Assembly: GCF_016287535.1 (NCBI RefSeq)
Contig: NZ_JAEFAJ010000009.1
Coordinates: 1-64,000, forward strand
Length of the DNA stretch: 64,000 nt
Source: Ruminococcus sp.
GTDB lineage: Bacteria > Bacillota > Clostridia > Oscillospirales > Ruminococcaceae
Reading direction: 5' to 3'
The notes beneath the pieces were generated by a model. The model did no database searches. It saw nothing but the letters and a program-made list of their open reading frames with translations, and was not told the origin of the DNA. A program made the position numbers and the translations under genes. Below are positions 41,785-50,560 of the stretch, one piece after another; the first letter of the stretch is position 1; each line of letters starts with the position of its first letter.

Positions 41785-42267
41785 TCAGAAGTTATTACGG
41801 CTATCAATGATGTATTTCATGTCATGATATTTTGAAACGACATCTTCAAAGCCCAACGATCTGTAAAGGGGATATCCTGCGTCTGTCGCTTTCAGTTCCA
41901 CATAGTCCAGACTATGATCCTGGGCTTCTGCAAGAAGTAATTTCATAAGCTCTCCCGCGATCCCTCGTTTCCGGAACTGCGGCTTGGTATATACATTCAG
42001 AACCGCACCTGTTTTCCCGTTGATAAAAGTAGGATTGGAAGGCTTTTCTGATATATATAGAAAGCAGCAGCCTGCAATGGTATTTTCATTTCTGCATACA
42101 AATGCAAACAGATCATGATCGAGGTGCTTTTGAAAATAGTCAGGGAGCTTATCCGCGATCAATGCTGTTTTGTCCTGTGGTATCTCACCGTAATCCTCTG
42201 ATAAATAAGCGATTCTTAACGCAACTAAATCTGCTATATCCTCTGTATTTGCTTTTTCAAATATCAT
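41785..42267 (-). CDS. GNAT-family N-acetyltransferase
   Basis: A 160-residue acetyl-CoA-dependent transferase. The N-terminal strand/helix MIFEKANTEDIADLVALRIAYLSEDYG, the strand IAGCCFLYI, the VLNVYTKPQFRKRGIAGELM acetyl-CoA loop (R/Q-x-x-G-x-G/A type), and the C-terminal ATDAGYPLYRSLGFE are typical. The acceptor is unknown. It is transcribed away from the duplicated GGDEF genes and towards a shared terminator. Confidence 0.88.
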   Translation of the reverse strand: MIFEKANTEDIADLVALRIAYLSEDYGEIPQDKTALIADKLPDYFQKHLDHDLFAFVCRNENTIAGCCFLYISEKPSNPTFINGKTGAVLNVYTKPQFRKRGIAGELMKLLLAEAQDHSLDYVELKATDAGYPLYRSLGFEDVVSKYHDMKYIIDSRNNF

Positions 42268-42341
42268 AATACACCTCTAAATTCTGATTTGGTTTATGTT
42301 AGTAATGATTTTAGCACAACACCGCTGCATTGTCAATATAA

Positions 42342-42384
42342 AAGCCATAGTACCTCTGACGATAGATCAGAAATACTATGGCTT
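42342..42384 (-). terminator. Terminator after the flavodoxin gene
   Basis: An 11-base-pair outer stem (AAGCCATAGTA/TACTATGGCTT) with an inner TCTGA/TCAGA pairing; T-rich on the minus strand. Confidence 0.8.
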
Positions 42385-42429
42385 AATATTTTTATTTAAG
42401 TAATGTCCTTAATTCGCCGGCTTTTGATT

Positions 42430-42960
42430 TTATCCGTTTATATATGCCACTATGGGCTTGATGTATTTGGGATCTGTGCTGTCAAAGGAGTGGGAGATAT
42501 ATTCAGCCCTTTCGGTCTCCTCTTTAGTATTGCCTTTCTTGTTTTTGAGCATTGCCACGTATGCCTTCATCAGCATTCTTGTGCCAAGTGACATTTTTTC
42601 ATATGCAAATCCGCCCTCGCAGTAAAATGCCTTTGCGTACTTTTTCTGCTCGGCGGTAAGAGATCTGTCCAAAAGTGCCTGTACGCCGGAATAACCCGCC
42701 GGACTTGAACCCACTCCGAATATAGCGAGCTTCTTGTTCTTCCATGCAGCGATGTGCTTGGTGAACCAGTCAGCCTTGTGTATTTTTTCAACTGATACCC
42801 AGCCGCCGTAGATCACGGCGTCGTACTGATCAAAGAAGCTGTCGTCCTTCTTGAAAGCTTCCTTTATTGTCATTGTGTCTGCGTTGAGTTCTTTTGCGAG
42901 CCATTCGGCATATTTCTGAGTGAAACCTGTTTGTGAAGAATATACTACGATCGTTTTCAT
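42430..42960 (-). CDS. Flavodoxin-domain protein
   Basis: A 176-residue FMN-binding electron-transfer protein. The phosphate loop YSSQTGFTQKYA is at the N-terminus, followed by DAVIYGGWVSVEKIH and LAIFGVGSSPAGY in the usual FMN-contact places. It belongs to the flavodoxin-like group that includes HemG-type proteins, and a haem role cannot be excluded, although no haem genes are nearby. It is immediately downstream of metY (36 bases), possibly co-transcribed. Confidence 0.88.
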   Translation of the reverse strand: MKTIVVYSSQTGFTQKYAEWLAKELNADTMTIKEAFKKDDSFFDQYDAVIYGGWVSVEKIHKADWFTKHIAAWKNKKLAIFGVGSSPAGYSGVQALLDRSLTAEQKKYAKAFYCEGGFAYEKMSLGTRMLMKAYVAMLKNKKGNTKEETERAEYISHSFDSTDPKYIKPIVAYING

Positions 42961-42996
42961 AATTGATACCTCAGTTTGTAAAGTTGTTTAGTGTAT

Positions 42997-44262
42997 TTAG
43001 ATAGCTGCGAATGCCTGTTTGAGATCGTCGATTATGTCGTCAACATTTTCAAGACCTACTGAGAAACGGATAAGTCCTCCGTTTATTCCGCAGGCAACGA
43101 GCTGTTCGTCTGTGAGCTGACGGTGGGTCGCGCTTGCGGGGTGGAGTACACAGGTACGGATATCCGCAACGTGAACTTCGTTTGAAGCAAGCTTGAGAGA
43201 ATCCATGAATTTAATGGCTGTATTTCTGCCGCCTTTGATAATGAAGGATATAACTCCGCTTGTACCGTCGGGGAGATACTTCTTTGCGAGCTCGTGATAC
43301 TTATTGCTTGCGAGTCCGGGGTAGTTTACGGATTCAACCTTTTCGCTGGATTCGAGATACTCGGCTACCTTCATTGCGTTCTCGCAGTACTGCTTCATAC
43401 GGATATGGAGCGTTTCAAGACCGAGATTAAGGTAGAATGCGGACTGTGCTGAAGGATAGCAGCCGAAGTCTCTCATGAGCTGCATCCTTGCCTTTATGAT
43501 ATAGGCTGCCTTGCCGTATGTCTTTGTATATACCGTTCCGTGATAGCTCTCGTCGGGCTCTGTGAATTCCGGGAACTTGCCGTTTGTCCAGTCGAAATTG
43601 CCTGAGTCAACGATAACTCCGCCGCCCTGTACGGCATGGCCGTCCATATACTTTGTTGTGGAGTGAACGATTATATCAGCTCCGTGCTCGAAGGGTCTGC
43701 AGAGTATAGGGGTGGGGAAGGTGTTGTCGATGATGAGCGGAACACCGTTCTTGTGAGCGATATTTGCGAACTTCTCGATATCGAATACAGCCAGTGCGGG
43801 ATTGGCGAGGGTCTCGCCGAAAACAGCCTTTGTATTGGGCTTGAAAGCTGCCTGTATCTCCTCTTCGGGAGCGTCTGCGTCAACGAATATGCACTCGATA
43901 CCCAGCTTTTTGAGGGTATACGCAAAGAGGTTGACAGTGCCTCCGTAGATAGTAGCTGCGGAAATGAAGCTGTCTCCTGCCTTCAGGATATTCAGGAGAG
44001 AGAGAAGAGAAGCTGCCTGGCCGCTGGAAGTACACATGGCTCCGATACCGCCTTCGAGGGCGTTGATCTTTTCCTCAACCGCCATAACTGTGGGGTTCTC
44101 AAAGCGTGAATAGATAAGGCTCTTGGTAGGATCATCGAATACAGCCGCAACATCGTCTGTTGAATCATAGACGTAAGTAGTGCTCTGTACGATAGGGACT
44201 ACTCTCGGCTCGGTATTCTTTGGGGTGTAGCCTGCGTGCAGGCATTTGGTTTCAATCTTCAT
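42997..44262 (-). CDS. metY: O-acetylhomoserine sulfhydrylase (PLP enzyme)
   Basis: A 421-residue enzyme that makes homocysteine from O-acetylhomoserine and sulfide. Fold-type I PLP landmarks: SRFENPTVMAVEEKINALEGG, CTSSGQAA, the aspartate pair in NTFPTPILCRPFEHGADIIVHSTTKYMDGHAV with the PLP Lys in STTKY, and HPASATHRQLTDEQL. MetB-like cystathionine synthases share these motifs; the length and insertions favour MetY. Transcribed after the HD-domain gene with 27 bases between them. No SAM riboswitch is evident upstream. Confidence 0.92.
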   Translation of the reverse strand: MKIETKCLHAGYTPKNTEPRVVPIVQSTTYVYDSTDDVAAVFDDPTKSLIYSRFENPTVMAVEEKINALEGGIGAMCTSSGQAASLLSLLNILKAGDSFISAATIYGGTVNLFAYTLKKLGIECIFVDADAPEEEIQAAFKPNTKAVFGETLANPALAVFDIEKFANIAHKNGVPLIIDNTFPTPILCRPFEHGADIIVHSTTKYMDGHAVQGGGVIVDSGNFDWTNGKFPEFTEPDESYHGTVYTKTYGKAAYIIKARMQLMRDFGCYPSAQSAFYLNLGLETLHIRMKQYCENAMKVAEYLESSEKVESVNYPGLASNKYHELAKKYLPDGTSGVISFIIKGGRNTAIKFMDSLKLASNEVHVADIRTCVLHPASATHRQLTDEQLVACGINGGLIRFSVGLENVDDIIDDLKQAFAAI

Positions 44263-44289
44263 TGTTGGGGTACCTCCGTTAAATATATG

Positions 44290-44799
44290 TTACTGTGCTT
44301 TCCCTCGTACTATCCTTTGTACCTTTGGCACGCAGAACTCAAGGACAGCGCAGTATTTGTCTATAATAGTGATTATGTATGTCTCCTTGTATTTCGGCAT
44401 CGGTCTTGTGGCGGGCCACATATGCTTTTCTATCATGTCCCGTTCGAGCATTGTGATATCGGTCACCTCCGCAGCGTTCGCGCAGGCCTCCATTGAATGC
44501 TTCCTGCTGTGGGAAGCCTGCCCCCTGGACTTTGTGGAGTTGTACTCTCTGCGGTCATAGTAGAAAAGGTCGTGGAGAAGTCCGGCCCTTGCGGCTGAAC
44601 GGGCGTTAAGGCTGAATCTTCTGCAGACTATGTAGCTGTAGTATGAAACATTGAGACAATGCTGAAAACGAGTGGTAGAGACATGGTGTGTGATGGCTTT
44701 GAGCTCCTGCAGCTGCTGACAGTCTATTATATCTTTTACGCAGTCATAGTAGCTGTTTCCTGTGAGCTCCTTTGATGAGCATATCGCTTTTAACATCAT
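44290..44799 (-). CDS. HD-domain protein
   Basis: A 169-residue metal-dependent phosphohydrolase-type protein. The HD signature spans FQHCLNVSYYSYIVCRR, then AARAGLLHDLFYYDR (His-Asp) and a later HMWPATRP. The His/Asp order fits the HD superfamily, which includes nucleotide phosphohydrolases, but the substrate is not known. Upstream 44800-45050 is AT-rich; it must hold promoters for this gene and gdhA. No other gene is seen there. Confidence 0.82.
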   Translation of the reverse strand: MMLKAICSSKELTGNSYYDCVKDIIDCQQLQELKAITHHVSTTRFQHCLNVSYYSYIVCRRFSLNARSAARAGLLHDLFYYDRREYNSTKSRGQASHSRKHSMEACANAAEVTDITMLERDMIEKHMWPATRPMPKYKETYIITIIDKYCAVLEFCVPKVQRIVRGKAQ

Positions 44800-45050
44800 A
44801 CTGGTCTCCTTATATAATGATTCCCTCTCATTATACGGTTATGCCGTTATGAATATTATACAATACAATCAATAAAAAATCAATATAAATTCCAAAAAAA
44901 CTGCTTGCATTACCAAAAACAGTGTGGAACAGCCGGGACATGGAGGGGAGATTGTTGAAAAAAATATAGACAGTATGCACAAACTTATGCTTTAAATTTG
45001 TGCGTTGGGGATTAAAACGAAGAAATTTGCAAATTCACAGCAATAAAGTA

Positions 45051-46498
<1,448 letters not shown>

Positions 46499-46543
46499 TT
46501 GATACTGATACGATCTGTCAGTAACAGCAGTAAAGTAAAGAAT

Positions 46544-46572
46544 GTCTCCCGTTGTAATATCCGACGGGAGAC
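46544..46572 (+). terminator. Terminator after gdhA
   Basis: A 9-base-pair stem (GTCTCCCGT/ACGGGAGAC) followed by TTTTTAT. Confidence 0.9.
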
Positions 46573-46659
46573 TTTTTATATAATGCACAATTAATAATAC
46601 TTTGAATTGGTGAAAACATAGAATTTTAACTATTTAAACAATTATTATCGTTGACGAGG

Positions 46660-46687
46660 TTGAAATATGTGCAAAATGTGATATAAT
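46660..46687 (+). promoter_or_regulatory. Promoter of the cytidylate-kinase-like gene
   Basis: TTGAAA, 16 bases, TATAAT. Confidence 0.65.
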
Positions 46688-46749
46688 GTAAAATATAGTT
46701 ATTATATCAATATTTGTAATAAGAATTTTGCCATGGGGGTAATCAACTA

Positions 46750-47373
46750 ATGAAAAAAAACATAATTACTATCGAAAGACAATACGGAAGCGGCGGCAGT
46801 ATAATCGGCAAGCTCGCTGCGGATAAACTCGGAATCAATTGCTATAACAGGCAGATACTTGAAATGACAGCCGAAAGATGCGGTATTGCTCCCGAATATC
46901 TTGAAAACGCAGAGGAGAATGTCCCTACAAGCTTTCTCTATTCGCTGCTCCTGTCAGCAAACCCTGCAAGAACTATGGAGGAGAATCTTCCTCTTTCAGA
47001 TAAGGTGTTCCTTATGGAAAGCCGTATCATCAATGAGATCGCCGAAAAAGAAAACAGCTTCGTTATCGTTGGAAGATGCGGCAGCTATATCCTTGAGGAA
47101 AAGGGCTGCTTCAATGTATATATCTATGCTGACCCTGCGTACCGTGTCAAGCGTGCGGTATCAGAATACGGTGTCGGTGAGAACAAGGCTGAGTCTATAA
47201 TGAAGAAGGCTGACAAGCGGCGTGAGACATTCTATAATGTCAATACCGGCAGAGTCTGGCAGGACAAGGATCAGTATTCCCTCTGTCTTAACAGCGGAGT
47301 GCTCGGAGACGAGCTCTGCGCCGAGATCATAGTAAAGGCTTATCGGGAGTACAATGAACGATTTAAGGACTGA
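46750..47373 (+). CDS. Cytidylate-kinase-like protein
   Basis: A 207-residue P-loop protein of the cytidylate-kinase-like family (distinct from Cmk). The N-terminal ITIERQYGSGGSIIGKLAADKLG is the nucleotide loop, followed by FVIVGRCGSYIL and a C-terminal Arg-rich lid region (DPAYRVKRAVSEYG...KKADKRRETFYNVNTGR). These proteins are common in Firmicutes; a nucleotide kinase role is likely but the substrate is uncertain. GGGGG lies 8 bases before the ATG. Confidence 0.85.
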   Translation: MKKNIITIERQYGSGGSIIGKLAADKLGINCYNRQILEMTAERCGIAPEYLENAEENVPTSFLYSLLLSANPARTMEENLPLSDKVFLMESRIINEIAEKENSFVIVGRCGSYILEEKGCFNVYIYADPAYRVKRAVSEYGVGENKAESIMKKADKRRETFYNVNTGRVWQDKDQYSLCLNSGVLGDELCAEIIVKAYREYNERFKD

Positions 47374-47386
47374 TAAAGTATAATAA

Positions 47387-47420
47387 AGCTCCTTTGCGGA
47401 AGAATAACCGTAAAGGAGCT
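47387..47420 (+). promoter_or_regulatory. 13-bp hairpin that contains the DUF421 ribosome site
   Basis: AGCTCCTTTGCGG pairs with CCGTAAAGGAGCT around an 8-base loop (one G-T pair). The 3' arm includes the GGAG (47415-47418) that serves the ATG at 47427. A short GTTTTC follows, so it could be the upstream gene's terminator, a translational switch, or both. Confidence 0.6.
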
Positions 47421-47426
47421 GTTTTC

Positions 47427-48134
47427 ATGTGCGTTGTTCTTATTCGTTCTTTAATGCTTTATTTACTGGTAATATTCGCTGTGAGACTAATGGGAAAGCG
47501 TCAGCTCGGAGAGCTTCAGCCCTCGGAACTGGTGATAACCATACTTGTATCAAATATAGCCACTCTTCCCATAGAAGATGTCAATATCCCCGTTATAGTC
47601 GGTGTTACGCCGATACTGTCCCTTGTGTGCTTTGAGGTCATAGTTTCATGGGCTGACCTTCGCTTTCCCAGGCTCAGGCGACTTATTTCCGGAAGTCCGA
47701 AAATAATTATCAGGGACGGCTGTATTGAACGTGATGTCATGCGGGAACTGCGCTTCTCTGTGGACGACCTGCTCATGGCTCTGAGAAGCAAGGATATATT
47801 TGACCTTGATGAAGTGCAGTTCGCTATCGTCGAAACAACAGGCAGCGTTTCCGTAATGAAAAAGCAGACCGAGGATACCCCGACACGGAGCGATACCGGC
47901 ATAGCTGCGGATATTGCCGATCCGCCGGTGCTTATAATCTCGGACGGGATTTTCGTGGGAAAGGCTATGCAGTCCTTGAAATTGAGCAGAAGTACCATTG
48001 AGATGCTTCTTGGAGCATACAATATAAAATTGAGGGACGTTTTTATAATGACCGTTGACAGCTCAGGAAAATGCTTTGTGGCGGACAAGCAGGGAAGTAC
48101 GCCGCAAATATTGTTTCTCGGAGGTAAAAAATGA
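47427..48134 (+). CDS. DUF421 membrane protein (YetF-like)
   Basis: A 235-residue protein. Three N-terminal membrane segments (LIRSLMLYLLVIFAVRLMG, LVITILVSNIATLPI, VIVGVTPILSLVCFEVIV) are followed by the conserved DUF421 cytoplasmic domain (SGSPKIIIRDGCIERDVMRELRFSVDDLLMALRSKDIFDLDEVQFAIVETTGSVSV). Function is unknown; the family is linked with membrane stress and spores in Bacillus. The start at 47427 has GGAG 8 bases upstream; a longer frame from 47394 begins inside the hairpin. It overlaps the DUF4363 gene by 4 bases, a known pairing. Confidence 0.87.
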   Translation: MCVVLIRSLMLYLLVIFAVRLMGKRQLGELQPSELVITILVSNIATLPIEDVNIPVIVGVTPILSLVCFEVIVSWADLRFPRLRRLISGSPKIIIRDGCIERDVMRELRFSVDDLLMALRSKDIFDLDEVQFAIVETTGSVSVMKKQTEDTPTRSDTGIAADIADPPVLIISDGIFVGKAMQSLKLSRSTIEMLLGAYNIKLRDVFIMTVDSSGKCFVADKQGSTPQILFLGGKK

Positions 48135-48508
48135 CAAGGGTAAGGATCAGTGCAGGCGTGCTTTTACTTCTTGTGCTCGCAAGCGCTTTTATGAGTTCAT
48201 GGGTGAACCGCCGCTGTGATGAAATGCTTTTCGATATCAACAGACTGAGCATTGCTGCGGAAAATGGTGAGTGTGAGATACTTGCAGACGGAACAGATGA
48301 GCTTAACAGAAAGTGGGAGAGATTCCGTGACAAGGCTTCTGTGCTGCTGAAATACGACAAGCTGGTGGAAGCGGACAGGATAAGCGCAAGGATAGTCAGG
48401 CTTGCGGATAATGACAGCGAAGAGCTGAAAGCCGGTCTCGCAGAGCTCAGGGAACTGCTTGAAATGCTGAAAAGCGGCGAAACGCCGAGCCTTACCAGTA
48501 TCTTTTAG
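48131..48508 (+). CDS. DUF4363 protein
   Basis: A 125-residue protein with one N-terminal membrane span (ISAGVLLLLVLASAFMSSWV) and a helical outer part (RRCDEMLFDINRLSIAAENGE...ELNRKWERFRDKASVLLKYDKL...ELRELLEMLKSGE). This matches DUF4363, repeatedly found next to DUF421 in Firmicutes. Overlaps DUF421 by 4 bases, so the two are translationally coupled. Function unknown. Confidence 0.85.
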   Translation: MTRVRISAGVLLLLVLASAFMSSWVNRRCDEMLFDINRLSIAAENGECEILADGTDELNRKWERFRDKASVLLKYDKLVEADRISARIVRLADNDSEELKAGLAELRELLEMLKSGETPSLTSIF

Positions 48509-48556
48509 CTGAAAGCGCAGAGAGCCGAGTTGCCATTTACGGCAAGATATAAAAAA

Positions 48557-48574
48557 GGGCGGAGTGTTCCGCCC
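48557..48574 (-). terminator. Terminator downstream of prfB
   Basis: A GGGCGGA/TCCGCCC stem; on the minus strand it is followed by TTTTTT. Between it and prfB (48625-48671) lies an ACTCTCAACTCTCCACTC tract related to the repeats at 50.4 kb. Confidence 0.8.
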
Positions 48575-48671
48575 TGTAGTTTACTATGCATATTTAGTTT
48601 ATGACTGTACAGTCGAAAGTTCCCTTTGTTTTTAGGAAAAAACTCTCAACTCTCCACTCTTGACTCTCAGC

Positions 48672-49790
48672 TTACTTTTCAAGTGTTCCGTGTGAAAGAG
48701 ACTTCAGGTAAGCATTTATAAAGCCGTCAAGGTCGCCGTCCATAACAGCCTGTATATTACCGTTTTCAAAGCCTGTACGGTGATCCTTTACAAGTGTGTA
48801 CGGCATGAATACATATGAGCGTATCTGCGAGCCCCATGCTATCTGGTTCTGAACGCCCTTGATATCCTCGATCTTTTCGAGGTGTTCACGCTCCTTGATC
48901 TCAATGAGCTTTGAACGGAGCATCTTCATTGCGTAGTCCTTGTTCTGGTACTGGCTTCGCTGTGTCTGACAGGAAACTACGATACCGGTGGGCTTATGGA
49001 TAAGACGTACGGCAGAGCTGGTCTTGTTTACCTTCTGACCGCCTGCGCCGCTTGAACGGTATACTTCCATTTCAATGTCCTCTGGACGGATATCCACCTC
49101 GATGGAGTCATCTATTTCGGGCATAACTTCAAGAGCGGCAAAAGAGGTGTGTCTTCTTCCGGAAGCGTCAAATGGAGAGATACGCACAAGTCTGTGAACT
49201 CCCGATTCAGACTTCATATAGCCGTAGGCGTTGTCACCCTCGATAAGTATGGAAGCTGACTTCATACCTGCGTCGTCGCCGTCGAGGTAGTCAAGGAGTT
49301 CCACCTTGAAGTCGTGGCGTTCAGCCCAGTGGTTGTACATACGGTAGAGCATTTCCGCCCAGTCCTGAGCCTCGGTGCCGCCTGCGCCTGCGTGGAAGGT
49401 GAGGATAGCGTTTGCGTTGTCATACTCGCCTGTGAGCAGGGTAGAGAGCTTTTCGTCCTCCAGCTTTGTCTTGAAGGACTCAGACTCGTTCTTTATCTCT
49501 TCGATATCGCTTTCGTCCTCGGCTTCTATGGAAAGCTCGATAAGAGTTATGATATCCTCAAGATTGTCGTTGAGCTTGTTGAACTTCTCGATCTTTCTTT
49601 CAAGGGATTTCTGCTCTTTCAGAACCTTCTGGGAGTTTTCAAGGTCGTCCCAGAAGCCTTCCTTTGCGGTCTCGTCACCAAGCTCCGCAACTCTTTTCTT
49701 TGCGGCTTCTATATTCAGGACGTCTGCAAGCTCCGCCATTTCTTTGCGGTAGCCGGTCATTTCGACTCTGAGTTCGTCAAGTATTATCAT
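48672..49790 (-). CDS. prfB: Peptide chain release factor 2
   Basis: A 372-residue class I release factor for UAA/UGA codons. The stop-recognition SPF motif is in RISPFDASGRRHTSF, and the catalytic GGQ in SSGAGGQKVNKTSSAVR. N-terminal coiled region (residues 1-~100) as usual. The ATG at 49790 follows AAAGGA by 9 bases. The common programmed frameshift (CTTTGAC) is absent and the gene reads in one frame throughout. Confidence 0.95.
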   Translation of the reverse strand: MIILDELRVEMTGYRKEMAELADVLNIEAAKKRVAELGDETAKEGFWDDLENSQKVLKEQKSLERKIEKFNKLNDNLEDIITLIELSIEAEDESDIEEIKNESESFKTKLEDEKLSTLLTGEYDNANAILTFHAGAGGTEAQDWAEMLYRMYNHWAERHDFKVELLDYLDGDDAGMKSASILIEGDNAYGYMKSESGVHRLVRISPFDASGRRHTSFAALEVMPEIDDSIEVDIRPEDIEMEVYRSSGAGGQKVNKTSSAVRLIHKPTGIVVSCQTQRSQYQNKDYAMKMLRSKLIEIKEREHLEKIEDIKGVQNQIAWGSQIRSYVFMPYTLVKDHRTGFENGNIQAVMDGDLDGFINAYLKSLSHGTLEK

Positions 49791-49919
49791 GGTTTCAAAT
49801 CCTTTCAAACATAGATACATACATTATATCATAGTTTTGGACTGAACGCAAGTGGAAATTCGATTTTTTTACGGGCATTTTTTAGCCTTTAGCTGTTAAG
49901 ACTAAGAGCTAAGAACTAA

Positions 49920-49994
49920 GTAGGGAACGCCGCCCTCGGCGTTCCATTTGTTACGTAATATGTTTCGCGGAACTGCGGGGGCGCCGTTCCCTAC
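49920..49994. repeat. Short inverted-end repeat element (75 bp)
   Basis: Begins GTAGGGAACG-C-CGCCC and ends with the complement GGGCG-C-CGTTCCCTAC, 16 of 17 end bases pairing; an inner CGCC..GGCG stem is present. It is preceded by TAAGAGCTAAGAACTAAG, which is found in opposite orientation near 60.7 kb. No ORF; MITE-like by appearance. Confidence 0.6.
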
Positions 49995-50090
49995 ACATGG
50001 TTTCGGCATACATAACGGTTACGGGACACGGGCGGATAATATCCGCCTCTACTACTCTCTACTTTCTGTTCACTACTAATTTTTTTGGTC

Positions 50091-50119
50091 TTGACAAACA
50101 GGATTTTATCGTGTATAAT
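50091..50119 (+). promoter_or_regulatory. Consensus promoter of valS
   Basis: TTGACA, 17 bases, TATAAT, directly upstream of the T-box leader. Confidence 0.88.
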
Positions 50120-50129
50120 AGTAAAGTAT

Positions 50130-50397
50130 TCAAAGGCGATGATGAAGAGGAGTACGCAGGACCCCCGATTTTCAGAGAGCTGCCGGGCGGTGAAAGGCAG
50201 TATGACGAACCTGCGGAAGTAGCTTCGGAGCTTCGCGTGCCAACGGCTCAGGCTCAGTAGTATGCGGCGTGTTCCTCACGTTACAGGGGAAGAGGTTTTG
50301 CGACCTCGCAGAGTGCGGGAGCATATTCCCGAATTCAGGTGGTAACACGGACAATCGTTCGCCCTGAGCCGACAATGCGGCTTTGGCGGACTTTTTT
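50130..50397 (+). promoter_or_regulatory. T-box riboswitch for tRNA-Val
   Basis: Stem I is seen as GAGGAGTA with CGCAGG pairing to CCTGCG; the specifier loop holds GAA-GTA-G, giving the valine codon GTA at 50219-50221. The AG-bulge region (AGAGAGCTG...GGTGAAAGGCAGTA) follows the usual plan. The T-box AGGTGGTAACACGG is at 50337-50350, with TGGT matching tRNA-Val ACCA. The terminator stem GTTCGCC/GGCGGAC (50357-50391) ends in a T7 run. Uncharged tRNA-Val should switch it to antitermination. Confidence 0.93.
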
Positions 50398-50404
50398 TAT
50401 TGTA

Positions 50405-50521
50405 AGTTGAGAGTTCAGAGTTGAGAATTGAGAGTTATGGTGCCGTCAAAGACGGAATATTTAAATAGATCTGCGGAAACAGATACAATAACTTTCAACT
50501 CTCCGCTTTCAACTCTCAACT
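50405..50521. repeat. MITE-like element between the T-box and valS
   Basis: A 117-bp element whose 34-base ends are imperfect inverted repeats (AGTTGAGAGTT... and its complement; 28 of 34 match). The centre contains ATGGTGCCGTC-AAA-GACGGAAT. It lies wholly between the T-box terminator and the valS ribosome site, so it is part of the valS mRNA leader. Confidence 0.6.
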
Positions 50522-50560
50522 CATGACCGAAAAATGATTTCTAAAGGAGAATTGATCACG

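Noticed and set aside
49997-50260. 87-residue ORF upstream of valS
   Set aside because: It spans the repeat element, promoter and T-box; those RNA features explain the sequence better.
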